The notes under the pieces were generated by a model, which saw only the letters and a list, made by a program, of their open reading frames with translations, searched no databases and had not been told where the DNA came from. Made by a program: the position numbers and the translations under genes. Shown here piece by piece: positions 43,406-54,100 of a stretch of 64,000 bases of DNA; the stretch's first letter is position 1, and each line of letters begins with the position of its first letter. Source of the stretch: Pseudomonas zanjanensis (GTDB taxonomy: Bacteria > Pseudomonadota > Gammaproteobacteria > Pseudomonadales > Pseudomonadaceae); assembly GCF_014268745.2 (NCBI RefSeq), contig NZ_JABWRB020000001.1:558001-622000 (forward strand), written 5' to 3'.

Positions 43406-44191
43406 ATGCTTCCGGCTCTTTGGGTTGCCAAAACAGGTCTGTCCGCCCAGGACACCAACCTTTCTACCATTTCCAACAACTTGGCGAACGTCTCGACCAC
43501 GGGTTTCAAACGTGATCGCGCCGAGTTCCAGGACTTGCTCTACCAGGTAAAACGCCAGCCAGGCGCCCAATCGACCCAGGACAGCGAATTGCCGTCGGGC
43601 CTGCAAGTGGGTACCGGTGTGCGCATTGTCGGCACCCAGAAAAACTTCAACGCCGGCAGCCTGCAAACCACCGAGCAGCCGCTGGACATGGCCATCGACG
43701 GTCGCGGTTTCTTCCAGATCCTGCAGCCGGACGGCACCACGTCCTACACCCGTGACGGTACCTTCCACCTCGACTCCAACGGCCAGATCGTCAACGCCAG
43801 CGGTTTCGCCCTGGAACCGGCCATCGTCATCCCGAACGATGCCCAGACCTTCACCGTGGGCCGTGACGGCACCGTGTCCATCACCGTGGCGGGCAACCCG
43901 GCCGCCCAGGTTATCGGCAACCTGCAGACCGCCGACTTCATCAACCCGGCCGGCCTGCAAGCGGTGGGCAACAACCTGTTCCTGGAAACCGCTGCCAGTG
44001 GCGCGCCGCAAGTCGGCACCCCAGGCTTGAACGGCTTCGGTACCACGCTGCAGAACACCCTGGAAACCTCCAACGTGAGCACGGTCGAGGAGATGGTCAA
44101 CATGATCACCACCCAGCGCGCCTACGAGATGAACTCCAAGGTGATCTCCACCGCCGACCAGATGCTCTCGTTCGTTACGCAGAATCTGTAA
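43406..44191 (+). CDS. flgG: Flagellar distal rod protein FlgG
   Basis: A 261-residue rod protein. The N-terminus [20 protein letters not shown] with [14 protein letters not shown] and the C-terminus [20 protein letters not shown] are almost invariant in FlgG. It forms the distal rod that passes through the P and L rings and joins the hook. The start ATG 43406 follows GAGGAGAATCGA. Confidence 0.96.
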   Translation: MLPALWVAKTGLSAQDTNLSTISNNLANVSTTGFKRDRAEFQDLLYQVKRQPGAQSTQDSELPSGLQVGTGVRIVGTQKNFNAGSLQTTEQPLDMAIDGRGFFQILQPDGTTSYTRDGTFHLDSNGQIVNASGFALEPAIVIPNDAQTFTVGRDGTVSITVAGNPAAQVIGNLQTADFINPAGLQAVGNNLFLETAASGAPQVGTPGLNGFGTTLQNTLETSNVSTVEEMVNMITTQRAYEMNSKVISTADQMLSFVTQNL

Positions 44192-44258
44192 CCGCGTCGT
44201 CCGTCATTACGTAGACAGGGCGGCCCCAGGGTCGCCTGCAACACCAAGAGGTAGGGTC

Positions 44259-44954
44259 ATGAAACGCTTCGTATCTGTTCTGGCACTGAGTGGGATTACC
44301 GCACTCGCGGGCTGTGTTGCGCCAACGCCACGGCCCAATGACCCGTATTACGCTCCGGTGTTGCCGCGTACGCCGTTGCCGGCTGCCGCCAACAATGGCT
44401 CGATCTACCAGGCCGGCTTCGAGCAGAACTTGTACAGCGACCGCAAGGCCTTCCGGGTCGGTGACATCATCACCATCACCCTGAACGAGCGGACCCAGGC
44501 CAGCAAGAACGCCAACTCGCAGATCGACAAGACCAGCGAGACCAGTGTCGGCCTGACCTCGCTGTTCGGCTCCAGCCTGACCACCAACAACCCGATCGGT
44601 GGCGGCGACCTGAGCCTCAATGCCGGCTACGGCTCCGACCGATCGAGCAAAGGCGACAGCCAGTCCGGCCAGAGCAACAGCCTGACCGGCTCGATCACCG
44701 TGACCGTCGCCGATGTGTTGCCCAACGGCATCATCGCCGTGCGCGGCGAGAAGTGGCTGACCCTCAACACGGGCGATGAGCTGGTGCGTATCGCCGGCAT
44801 GGTTCGCGCCGATGATATTTCCACCGACAACACTGTTCCATCGACCCGCGTGGCCGATGCGCGCATCACCTATTCGGGCACTGGTGCCTTTGCCGATGCG
44901 AGTCAGCCAGGTTGGTTCGACCGTTTCTTCCTCAGCCCGAAGTTCCCTTTCTAG
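44259..44954 (+). CDS. flgH: Flagellar L-ring lipoprotein FlgH
   Basis: A 231-residue outer-membrane lipoprotein. The lipobox LAGC places the acylated cysteine at residue 19. The [21 protein letters not shown] region is the family core. It assembles the L ring in the outer membrane around the rod. The stop codon TAG is followed immediately by the GTG start of flgI. Confidence 0.95.
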   Translation: MKRFVSVLALSGITALAGCVAPTPRPNDPYYAPVLPRTPLPAAANNGSIYQAGFEQNLYSDRKAFRVGDIITITLNERTQASKNANSQIDKTSETSVGLTSLFGSSLTTNNPIGGGDLSLNAGYGSDRSSKGDSQSGQSNSLTGSITVTVADVLPNGIIAVRGEKWLTLNTGDELVRIAGMVRADDISTDNTVPSTRVADARITYSGTGAFADASQPGWFDRFFLSPKFPF

Positions 44955-46085
44955 GTGGCCAAGTTGAATCTCAAGCGGTTGAATCTTAAACAGCTGTTGA
45001 TCGGTGCCCTGGTGATGTCGGCAGCCTTCACCGCTCAAGCCGAGCGTCTGAAGGACATCGCCAGCATTTCCGGCGTGCGTTCCAACCAGTTGATCGGCTA
45101 CGGCCTGGTCGTGGGCCTGAACGGCACCGGTGACCAGACCACCCAGACCCCGTTCACCTTGCAGACCTTCAACAACATGCTGTCGCAGTTCGGCATCAAG
45201 GTGCCGGCCGGCTCCGGCAACGTGCAGTTGAAGAACGTCGCGGCGGTGTCGATCAGTGCCGATCTGCCGGCATTCGCCAAGCCCGGCCAGCAAGTGGATA
45301 TCACCGTTTCGTCGATCGGTAACTCCAAGAGCCTGCGTGGCGGCACGTTGTTGCTGACGCCGCTCAAGGGGATCGACGGTAACGTCTACGCCATTGCCCA
45401 GGGCAACCTGGTGGTGGGCGGTTTTGATGCCGAGGGTCGCGACGGTTCGAAGATCACCGTCAACGTTCCGTCGGCCGGTCGCATCCCGGGTGGTGCGTCG
45501 GTGGAGCGTGCGGTGCCGAGCGGTTTCAACCAGGGCAACAGCCTGACACTGAACCTCAACCGTTCCGATTTCACCACGGCCAAGCGCATCGTCGACAAGA
45601 TCAACGACATGCTTGGCCCAGGCGTGGCCCAGGCCATCGACGGCGGTTCGATCCGCGTCACCGCGCCACTGGATCCGAGCCAGCGCGTCGACTACCTGTC
45701 GATCCTGGAAAACCTCGAAGTCGATCCGGGCCAGGCGGTGGCGAAAGTCATCATCAACTCCCGTACCGGCACCATCGTGATCGGCCAGAACGTCAAGGTT
45801 TCCCCGGCCGCCGTGACTCACGGCAGCCTGACCGTGACCATCACCGAAGACCCGATCGTCAGCCAGCCGGGGCCATTGTCCAACGGCCAGACCGCCGTGG
45901 TCCCGCGTTCGCGAGTCAATGCCGAACAGGAAGCCAAGCCGATGTTCAAGTTCGGCCCGGGCACGACCCTGGATGAAATCGTCCGGGCGGTGAACCAGGT
46001 CGGCGCGGCGCCGGGCGACTTGATGGCCATTCTTGAAGCCTTGAAGCAGGCCGGCGCGTTGCAAGCCGACCTGATCGTGATTTAA
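44955..46085 (+). CDS. flgI: Flagellar P-ring protein FlgI
   Basis: About 376 residues with a Sec signal peptide ending AAFTAQA before [21 protein letters not shown], the start of the mature P-ring protein. It forms the ring in the peptidoglycan layer. The start is GTG 44955 directly after the flgH stop, with only a weak upstream GG; TTG 44964 would give a more usual 373 residues. Either way translation probably depends on ribosomes leaving flgH. Confidence 0.95.
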   Translation: MAKLNLKRLNLKQLLIGALVMSAAFTAQAERLKDIASISGVRSNQLIGYGLVVGLNGTGDQTTQTPFTLQTFNNMLSQFGIKVPAGSGNVQLKNVAAVSISADLPAFAKPGQQVDITVSSIGNSKSLRGGTLLLTPLKGIDGNVYAIAQGNLVVGGFDAEGRDGSKITVNVPSAGRIPGGASVERAVPSGFNQGNSLTLNLNRSDFTTAKRIVDKINDMLGPGVAQAIDGGSIRVTAPLDPSQRVDYLSILENLEVDPGQAVAKVIINSRTGTIVIGQNVKVSPAAVTHGSLTVTITEDPIVSQPGPLSNGQTAVVPRSRVNAEQEAKPMFKFGPGTTLDEIVRAVNQVGAAPGDLMAILEALKQAGALQADLIVI

Positions 46086-46096
46086 GGAAAGCGGTC

Positions 46097-47404
46097 ATGG
46101 TGGATATGCGCAAAGGCGCCTTGATCAGCGGGGATTCGGGGTCCTACTCGGACCTGAATCGCCTGAACCAGCTCAAGGTCGGCGACAAGAACAGCGAAGG
46201 CAACCTGCGCAAAGTGGCGCAGGAATTCGAGTCGCTGTTCCTCGGCGAAATGCTCAAGTCCATGCGTTCGGCCACCGAGGCCCTGGGCAAGGACAATCCG
46301 ATGAACACGCCGGAAGCCAAGCAATACCAGGAAATGTACGACCAGCAGTTGGCCGTTTCCATGTCCCGCGAAGGCGGTGGTATCGGCCTGGCCGATGTGC
46401 TGTTGCGCCAGATGTCGAAGAACAAGCCTTTGGTGTCCGGCGAGGCGGCGACATTGTCGGCTGCCAAGCAACAAGAGGCGCAGGACACCGTCGCCAAGGC
46501 ACCGGTGCCGACGCCAGTAGCGGCCGGGACCCTGCCTACCGATGGGCCGTTGTCGCGTACCAGTGGCCAGCGTCCGTTGTGGGCCTCGCGGGCCGTGAGC
46601 GCGCCGCAAGGGGCCGAGGGCGTCCACCGTAACGACATGGAACTGCTCAACCAGCGGCGCCTGGCCCTGCCACCGAAACTGGCTGACCGCCTGCTCGCCG
46701 GGCTGGTGCCTTCGGCTGCGGCCAATGCCGATGCCCCTGCGCAGAACCTGCTGCCGGATCGCGCCATCGCCGCCGTCAAGCCGGCCACCGGCGAACTGGC
46801 CAATGGCGACTGGCTGGCCGCGCTCAAGGCGTCCGAGCCCAAAGGCGACATGCAGGTCTATGGTCGCGCCGTGGCCCAGCCACCGTTGGCGCCAGCGCGC
46901 AAGGCCTTCCGCGATGCCGATGAATTCGTCAATGCCATGCTGCCAATGGCCAAGGAAGCCGCCGACCGCATCGGTGTCGACCCACGTTACCTGGTGGCCC
47001 AGGCCGCCTTGGAAACCGGTTGGGGCAAATCGGTGATGCGCCAGCCCGATGGCAGCAGCAGCCACAACCTGTTCGGCATCAAGGCCAGCAAGAATTGGAC
47101 GGGCGATTCGGCGCGGGCGATCACTAGCGAATTCCGCAATGGCGAGATGGTCAAGGAGACGGCCGAGTTCCGTTCCTACGCCTCGTACCGCGACAGTTTC
47201 CATGACTTGGTCAATCTGCTGCAAAGCAACAGCCGCTATCAAGAAGTGCTGAAGTCGGCCGATAAACCGGAACAGTTTGTACGCGAGTTGCAGAAGGCCG
47301 GTTACGCCACCGACCCGAACTACGCCAGCAAGATTTCGAACATAGCCCGGCAGATGACGAGTTACCAAAACTACGCATCGGCTGGTGCCACCACGACTTT
47401 ATAA
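46097..47404 (+). CDS. flgJ: Flagellar rod-capping peptidoglycan hydrolase FlgJ
   Basis: A 435-residue protein with two parts. The N-terminal rod-cap domain (about 20–110) includes KVAQEFESLFLGEMLKSMR. A variable linker rich in Ala and Pro follows. The C-terminal glucosaminidase domain (about 275–425) includes LVAQAALETGWGKS with the catalytic glutamate. It opens the peptidoglycan so the rod can pass. The protein is longer than the 313 residues of Salmonella FlgJ, mainly because of the linker. AGGAAA precedes ATG 46097. Confidence 0.94.
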   Translation: MVDMRKGALISGDSGSYSDLNRLNQLKVGDKNSEGNLRKVAQEFESLFLGEMLKSMRSATEALGKDNPMNTPEAKQYQEMYDQQLAVSMSREGGGIGLADVLLRQMSKNKPLVSGEAATLSAAKQQEAQDTVAKAPVPTPVAAGTLPTDGPLSRTSGQRPLWASRAVSAPQGAEGVHRNDMELLNQRRLALPPKLADRLLAGLVPSAAANADAPAQNLLPDRAIAAVKPATGELANGDWLAALKASEPKGDMQVYGRAVAQPPLAPARKAFRDADEFVNAMLPMAKEAADRIGVDPRYLVAQAALETGWGKSVMRQPDGSSSHNLFGIKASKNWTGDSARAITSEFRNGEMVKETAEFRSYASYRDSFHDLVNLLQSNSRYQEVLKSADKPEQFVRELQKAGYATDPNYASKISNIARQMTSYQNYASAGATTTL

Positions 47405-47414
47405 GGTCTGAACC

Positions 47415-49481
47415 ATGAGTTTGCTCAATATCGGGATGTCGGGTCTGTCCGCAAGCCAGACCGCACTGGTGACCACGGGTAACAACATCGCCAACGTCGA
47501 TACCGCCGGGTATTCGCGTCAGCAGACCGTGCAGACCACCAAGGCGTCAAACCAGTACGGCAACGTGTTCATCGGTTCCGGCACGACCCTGGCCGATGTG
47601 CGCCGGGTGTATAACTCGTATCTTGAAGCGCAACTGAAGACCACCACCTCGCTCAACAGCGATGCGGCGGCCTACCAGGGGCAGATCACGCCGCTTGACT
47701 CGCTGCTGTCGGACAGCGGCACCGGCCTCAACGGCGCGCTGACCAAATTCTTCGCCTCGGTGCAGAACGTCAACGCCAAGCCGGGCGACGATGCGTCCCG
47801 CCAGTTGCTGCTCAGCGATGCTCAAGCCCTGAGCAACCGTTTCAATTCGGTTGCCAGCCAGCTGACCGCGCAGAACGAAAACATCAATGGCAACCTGTCG
47901 AACATGGTCGACCAGATCAACAGCCTGGCCACCACCGTTGCCCAGTTGAACAAGAAAATCGCCGAAGTCTCCAATTCTGGAGGCGCGCCGAACGATTTGC
48001 TCGACGCGCGCAGCGAAACCATTCGCCAACTGTCGACCTTCACCGGCACCCAAGTCGTCGAGAACGGCAGCAGCCTGGACATCTACCTCGGTTCCGGCCA
48101 GCCGCTGGTGATGGGCAACATCACCAATAAACTCGAAGCGGTGCCGGACAAGAACGATCCGGGGCGCATCGGCATCCAGCTCAACAGCGGCTCCAGCGTC
48201 ATGGACCTCACCCAGGTGATGACCGGTGGCGAGATCGGTGGCCTGATGCGCTACCGCAGCACCGTGCTCGACCCGGCCATGAACGAGCTGGGCCGCGTGG
48301 CACTGGTTGTCGCCGATCAGATGAACAGCATCCAGGCCTCGGGCATCGACAAGAACGGTGCGTTTGGTTCCAACCTGTTCAGCAGCATCAACAGCGCCGC
48401 GCAGATGAGCCAGCGCAGCGTCGCCTCGCTGGGCAATAGCGCAGGCTCCGGCAACTTCAATGTGTCCATCGAAGACACCGGCAAGCTGACCACCAACGAC
48501 TACAAGATCACCTTCACCAGCGGCACCAACTACACCGTACAGCGCCTGCCTGATAACACCTCCCTGGGCGCGTTCAGCACGACGACCACGCCAGCGCCGG
48601 TCGTCGATGGCTTCTCGCTGACCTTCGCCAATGGCACTGCGGCCGCCGGCGATTCGTTCAAGATCACCCCGACCCGCAACGCGGCGGGCAGCATCAAGAC
48701 CGAGATGACCGACTCCAAGCGGCTGGCGATTGCTGCCCCGCTGGGCGCCGCCATCACGCCGGGCGGCAGTGGCACGCTGACCATTCCGGCCAGCGGCCAG
48801 CCGACCATGACGACGAAGCTGGACATCTACGACGAGGCCACCACCAGCATCATCCAGAACGGCATCAAGAATTCCATGCCGGTCAAGGTGGTGTTCGGCG
48901 CGACCTCGGCCGATGGCACGAGCCAGGCTTATCAGTTGCTCGATGCCAAGGGCGGATTTATCAGTGGCGGCACGATCAAACCCGGTCAGAGCAACACCCT
49001 GAGCCTGAGTGTTCCGCTCAAGGATGCCAGCGGCAACCCGATCATGGATTCGTCCGTACCGCCGGTGCAACGTACTGTCGCGTTCGACATGTCCATCGCC
49101 GGCGCGCCATCTAATGGGGCAGGCATCGACATAAGCCTCAGCCAGCCTGGCACCCTGGACAACCGTAACGGTAACGCGCTCGCGGGCTTGCAGACCGCCA
49201 AGACCGTCGACACCGGTGCCGCCAGCAAAGGCATTTCCCTGAACGATGCCTACGGCAAACTGGTTGAAGGCGTCGGCGCCAAGGCTGCCCAGGGCAAGCT
49301 GGACAGCGCCGCCACTGGTGCAATCCTGGACAATGCCAAGAACGCCCGCGACTCGCTGTCGGGCGTGGACCTGGATGAAGAAACCGGAAACCTGGTCAAG
49401 TTCCAGCAGTACTACACCGCGTCTTCGCAGATCATCAAGGCTGCGCAGGAAATTTTCAGCACGTTGATCAACAGTCTTTAA
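47415..49481 (+). CDS. flgK: Flagellar hook-associated protein 1 FlgK
   Basis: A 688-residue first hook-filament junction protein. MSLLNIGMSGLSASQTALVT with GNNIANVDTAGYSRQ at the N-terminus and DEETGNLVKFQQYYTASSQIIK near the C-terminus are the conserved polymerising ends; the middle is variable and probably surface exposed. It is exported by the flagellar type III system and lies between hook and FlgL. The length is close to that of other Pseudomonas FlgK proteins. Confidence 0.96.
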   Translation: MSLLNIGMSGLSASQTALVTTGNNIANVDTAGYSRQQTVQTTKASNQYGNVFIGSGTTLADVRRVYNSYLEAQLKTTTSLNSDAAAYQGQITPLDSLLSDSGTGLNGALTKFFASVQNVNAKPGDDASRQLLLSDAQALSNRFNSVASQLTAQNENINGNLSNMVDQINSLATTVAQLNKKIAEVSNSGGAPNDLLDARSETIRQLSTFTGTQVVENGSSLDIYLGSGQPLVMGNITNKLEAVPDKNDPGRIGIQLNSGSSVMDLTQVMTGGEIGGLMRYRSTVLDPAMNELGRVALVVADQMNSIQASGIDKNGAFGSNLFSSINSAAQMSQRSVASLGNSAGSGNFNVSIEDTGKLTTNDYKITFTSGTNYTVQRLPDNTSLGAFSTTTTPAPVVDGFSLTFANGTAAAGDSFKITPTRNAAGSIKTEMTDSKRLAIAAPLGAAITPGGSGTLTIPASGQPTMTTKLDIYDEATTSIIQNGIKNSMPVKVVFGATSADGTSQAYQLLDAKGGFISGGTIKPGQSNTLSLSVPLKDASGNPIMDSSVPPVQRTVAFDMSIAGAPSNGAGIDISLSQPGTLDNRNGNALAGLQTAKTVDTGAASKGISLNDAYGKLVEGVGAKAAQGKLDSAATGAILDNAKNARDSLSGVDLDEETGNLVKFQQYYTASSQIIKAAQEIFSTLINSL

Positions 49482-49494
49482 GGAGCCGTAGCCC

Positions 49495-51060
49495 ATGCGC
49501 ATTTCTACTTCTCAGTTCTACGAAAGCACGGCTGCGAACTACCAGAAAAACTTCGCCAATGTGGTCAAGACCAGCGAAGAGGCCAGCAGCCTGGTGCGCG
49601 TGAACACCGCCGCCGACGACCCGGTGGGGGCTTCGCGTCTGCTGCAACTGGGTACACAGGCTTCGATGCTGGCCCAGTACGAAACCAACGCCAACACCAT
49701 CAAGGCCACCTTGGGCACCACCGAAGCGGTGATGACCAGCATCGGCAACGTGTTGCAGCGCGCCAAGGAATTGGCCGTCGGTGCGGGTAACGCCGGTTAC
49801 ACTGATGCCGATCGCCAGGCCAACGCTTCGGAGCTGGCGCAGATCGAAGAACAATTGCTGAGCCTGATGAACAGCAAGGACGAAAACGGCAAGTACATCT
49901 TTGCCGGTTCCAAGGGTGACACCATCCCGTTTACCCGCAACACCGATGGCAGCTACAGCTACAACGGCGACCAGGTGACGCTCGACCTGCCGATCGGCGA
50001 CACCATGTCGATGGCCACCAACAGCACTGGCTGGGAAGTGTTCCAGCAGGCCGTCAATACCAGCCGCAGCCAGGTCACCCGCACCGCGCCGCCGGTGGAT
50101 GACGGACGCGTGGTCTTGTCCGACGGCCAGGTGTCGTCCAGTGTCAGCTACAACAGCAAGTTCCGCAGCGGAGAGCCGTACACCGTTGAGTTCACCAGCG
50201 GCACGCAACTGAAAATTACCGACGCGCTCGGCAATGACGTGACCGCCGAAGCCAGCCAGGGTGGCGCGTTCGACCCTAACAGCAAGAGTGGGCAGGCGGT
50301 CCAGTTCCGTGGTGTGGAACTGACCCTGAACATCAATCTGCAAGCGGGTGACGTCCCGGGCACCGTGTTGCCAGGCCATACTTTCACCCTGGCTGCCAAG
50401 CCGGACACCTTTGTTCCGATGCGCAGTCCCGGCAACCCGACCGCAGTGCAGATCACCGGCAGCGAGATCACCGATCCGGTGGCGTACCACGCCAGTTTCC
50501 CTACCGGGGCGGCCGTGTTGAAGTTCACCAGCGCCACCGATTTCGATCTCTACGCAGCACCGCTGACGGCTAACAGCCAACCCGTGTCCAGTGGCACCCT
50601 GGCTGGCAACGTCGCAACAGCGTCGGGCGTTAGCTTTACCCTGAACGGTACGCCAGCCGCTGACGATCAGTTCAGCATCGCGGTCAACACCCACGAAACC
50701 CAGAACGTCCTGGACACCGTGAATCAGTTGAAGACCGCGTTGAGCACGCCGACTAACAACGATCCTATTGCGCTGCAGAAGCTGCAGGCTTCGCTGGCGT
50801 CCGGTATTGGCAACCTGGCAAGCGGCACCGATCAATTGTCCAGTGCCCTGAGTTCAGTGGGTGGTCGTGGTGCCGCTCTGGATACCCAGAGCGACACCAA
50901 CCAGAGCCTGATCCTGGCCAACAACCAGACCCAATCGTCTATCCGCGATTCCGATGCGGCCGAGGTGATGACCCGCCTGACGTTGCAACAGACCATGCTG
51001 CAAGCCTCGCAACTGGCGTTCAGCAAGATCGCCCAGTTGGGTCTGTTCAACAAGATCTGA
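49495..51060 (+). CDS. flgL: Flagellar hook-associated protein 3 FlgL
   Basis: A 521-residue second junction protein. The N-terminal helix (STSQFYESTAANYQKNFANV) and C-terminal helix (RLTLQQTMLQASQLAFSKIA) match flagellin-like ends. It is much longer than enteric FlgL (about 317 residues); the extra material forms the central exposed domain. It is the last gene of the operon that starts at flgF and lies directly before the glycosylation genes. GGAGCC precedes ATG 49495. Confidence 0.94.
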   Translation: MRISTSQFYESTAANYQKNFANVVKTSEEASSLVRVNTAADDPVGASRLLQLGTQASMLAQYETNANTIKATLGTTEAVMTSIGNVLQRAKELAVGAGNAGYTDADRQANASELAQIEEQLLSLMNSKDENGKYIFAGSKGDTIPFTRNTDGSYSYNGDQVTLDLPIGDTMSMATNSTGWEVFQQAVNTSRSQVTRTAPPVDDGRVVLSDGQVSSSVSYNSKFRSGEPYTVEFTSGTQLKITDALGNDVTAEASQGGAFDPNSKSGQAVQFRGVELTLNINLQAGDVPGTVLPGHTFTLAAKPDTFVPMRSPGNPTAVQITGSEITDPVAYHASFPTGAAVLKFTSATDFDLYAAPLTANSQPVSSGTLAGNVATASGVSFTLNGTPAADDQFSIAVNTHETQNVLDTVNQLKTALSTPTNNDPIALQKLQASLASGIGNLASGTDQLSSALSSVGGRGAALDTQSDTNQSLILANNQTQSSIRDSDAAEVMTRLTLQQTMLQASQLAFSKIAQLGLFNKI

Positions 51061-51106
51061 GCCGGTATCGACCGAGCCGCCAACCGTCTTTTTTTAAGCG
51101 GTTTCG

Positions 51107-51134
51107 GGGCTCCGACCTGAAAAGGCCGGAGCCC
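51107..51134 (+). terminator. GC-rich hairpin after flgL
   Basis: GGGCTCCG and CGGAGCCC pair, with an inner CCT/AGG and a GAAA tetraloop; the only mismatch is an A·C. No T tract follows within 10 bases, so it is a weak terminator or a structured leader just 20 bp before the next gene's GTG start. Confidence 0.5.
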
Positions 51135-51154
51135 GCCGCTCGAGAGTTTTAACC

Positions 51155-54100
51155 GTGAAGTCACTTCCCCTCGTCAGCATCGTCATTCCTGCCTATAACC
51201 CTCGGTTTTTCGACCAGGCACTGCTCAGTGCCCTGGCCCAGACCTACGAAAACGTTGAAATCATCGTCTGCGACGATTCGCCTGGCGATGAAATCCGCGA
51301 CATAGTCGCGTCTTTCAAAGAGCCGGCCCATCCGGTCCGCTATCTGAAAAACCGTCAACGACTAGGGCTGCAGGGCAACCTGTTGCGCTGTGTCGAAGAG
51401 GCGCAGGGCGAGTTCATCAAGGTGCTGTGCGATGACGACCGGCTATTCGCACCGAGCATTGCGATGCAGGCCCAGGCGTTGATGGATCATGCTGACGTGA
51501 GCGTGGTGTTCGCGCTGCGGCTGTTGTGCGATGCCGGCAACTTCATCCTCCCATCCCGTGTGGACAACTGTCGTTTCTCGCCAAATGACGCCTTGCTCAA
51601 GGGCGACGATATGCTGGCGATTTTCGAGAGCACGCCAACCAATTTCATTGGCAATTTCAGTTCGACTCTGATGCGCCGGGCCGATGTGCTGGAATTGCTG
51701 CCCGCGCTGATTCAGGACGGTGCCGGTTTTGTTGCGGTGCTCGATTTTGCTTTGTTTGTCTGCCTGATGCGGCGCGGTAATCTGATTGCGTTGAATACTG
51801 TGCTGAGCGTTGAGCGTCTCTATCCGGGGCGTTTGAGCAAGACCCCGGAAATGCTCAAGGCAGCAAAGATTGAGTGGGAATGGCTGGCACAAATGCTTGT
51901 CGCGCGCAGCGGTGAAGCGGCTCCGGCCGCGGGCTGGGTGCGCTGCATTGATCTGGACAAAATCACTGATGAGCCTCATGCCTGGCAGGAGCTCTGCGTA
52001 ACCCGCGTACTCGGTAACCGCAATACCGTCGTCAACGGTCGGGTTGGGGCGCAAAGTGAGAGCTACGCCGACTTTTACCGTGAGTGGCTTGCTGTCCGCC
52101 GGTTCACCAAGGTTGAACAGCGCGTCATGCCTGCGCGCATCGATAGCTGGCCGTTTCGGCCAAACATCGTAACTGTGGTCATCGACGCGCTCGGCGATGC
52201 GCAGGCGCTTGCGGCGACATTACTTAGCATCAAGGATCAGTTGTATCCAGCCCAGGCCGCAGTGGTGCTTTCCGATGCTCATTGCGAAGTGGACGATCGA
52301 GTGTTGCAGCTGCCTTATCAGGCCGATTGGCCGCGTCAGCTCAATGTTATCGTGCCACAGCTGGAAGGCGCGCACTGGTTCTACCTGCTGCGAGCGGGCG
52401 ACGTGCTGCGCAATTCGGCGTTGCTGATCCTGGCCGAGCGTGTCGCTGGGAGGCAGGGCATCCTTTGCATCTACAGTGACGAAGGCGCGTTGGTCGACGG
52501 GGAGTCCTTCGAACCGGTGTTCAAGCCGGATTTCAACCTGGACCTGATGCGCGCCTACCCTTATGTCGGTCGGACCCTGGCTTTCGAGCGTGAGCGATTC
52601 ATGGCTCTCGGCGGCTTCGAATCGGATCACGGTGAACTGGCGCCCCATGATCTGCTTTGGCGCCTGTTGGAGGAGACTGGCCCTCAGACCGTCGAGCACA
52701 TCGCGGAAATCCAGGTCGAGTCGGTCCTGAGCTTCGCTCAATGGTTGTCGTTGCCTGAGGTCATCGATGGCAATGCCCGGTTGGTTGGCGCACACCTGGA
52801 ACGTATCGGCATCGATCATGAGATATCCCCCGACACGTTGCCGTTAATCAACCGCATCAACTACCGGCACGGCGGTCGCCCACTGATATCGATCATCATG
52901 CGTACCGGTGACTCGCTCACAGCCTTGCAGCGTTGCGCTGAGAGCCTGATCGAGCGCACGGCCTACACCCATTATGAAATTCTGATCGTGGACAGCGGCG
53001 TCCGGGATCCGGCCATGCTCGACTGGCTGGAGAACATGTCGCAGTTGGGCGCGAGCATGTTGCGCGTATTGCGATACGCCGGTGATGACAGCGATGCAGC
53101 GGTGCGCAATTTTGCTGCAGGTCAGGCCCGGGGCGACTATTTGCTGTTGCTCAGTCCGCAAACGGTCATTTGTGAAAATGACTGGTTGGACGAGCTGATC
53201 AATCATGCCCAGCGGCCAGAGGTCGCGGTGGTCGGTGCTAGAATACTCAGTCCTCAAGGCACGATTGTCGGCGGCGGACAGGTTCTCGGGTTGGCTGGGC
53301 CGGTGGGCACGCCGTTCTACGGTGAATCCGCGGCTTCGCGCGGCTACATGCAACGTTTGCATGCAACGCAGAACTGGAGTTCGGTCAGCAGCGATTGTTT
53401 GATGGTGCGCAAGCAGGTTTTCGACGAACTGGGCTGCCTGGACGATGCGTCCTTCACCTTCGGCCTCAGCGATGTGGACCTGTGCTTGCGCTCCAGCAAA
53501 AACGGCTATCTGGTGGTCTGGACGCCTTACGCCACGGTCATGAAAGTCGACCCACAATCGACCGCCGCCCAGCCTGAAGAAACCCCGTTGGTGGAGCGAG
53601 AGCGTGAAGTCTTTTATCGCAAATGGCTGCCGCAGATCGCCCGAGATTCGAGCTACAACCCAGCACTGAGTCTGGGGGCTTCCAGCTTTAGCCTGGAACC
53701 GTCGCTGCGCAATAACTGGAACCCGTTCTGCACCCGCGCTCTGCCATTGATACTTGGCTTGCCGGTCAACTCCACTGCGGTCGGCCATTATCGCGTCACG
53801 GCCCCGTTGGCAGAGTTGGAGGCCGCCGGACGGGTAATCGCCCGAGTTGCCTACGAGTCGCCTTCGACCGTTGAGATCGAGCGCTTGTCGCCGGATACGA
53901 TCGTATTGCAGGGTCGCTACAGCGAAGGGGCTGCTGGCGATATTCTTAGAATGAAGACATACTCCGGTGCCTTGCGGATCTTCGAGCTCGACGATTACGT
54001 CGTTAAGGCCCCCAAGAAAAACACGCATGCGCGCAACAAGCCGGCCAATATCGAGCAGATGCTGCGCGAAGGAATCAGGATGTGTGATCGCGTGGTGGTG

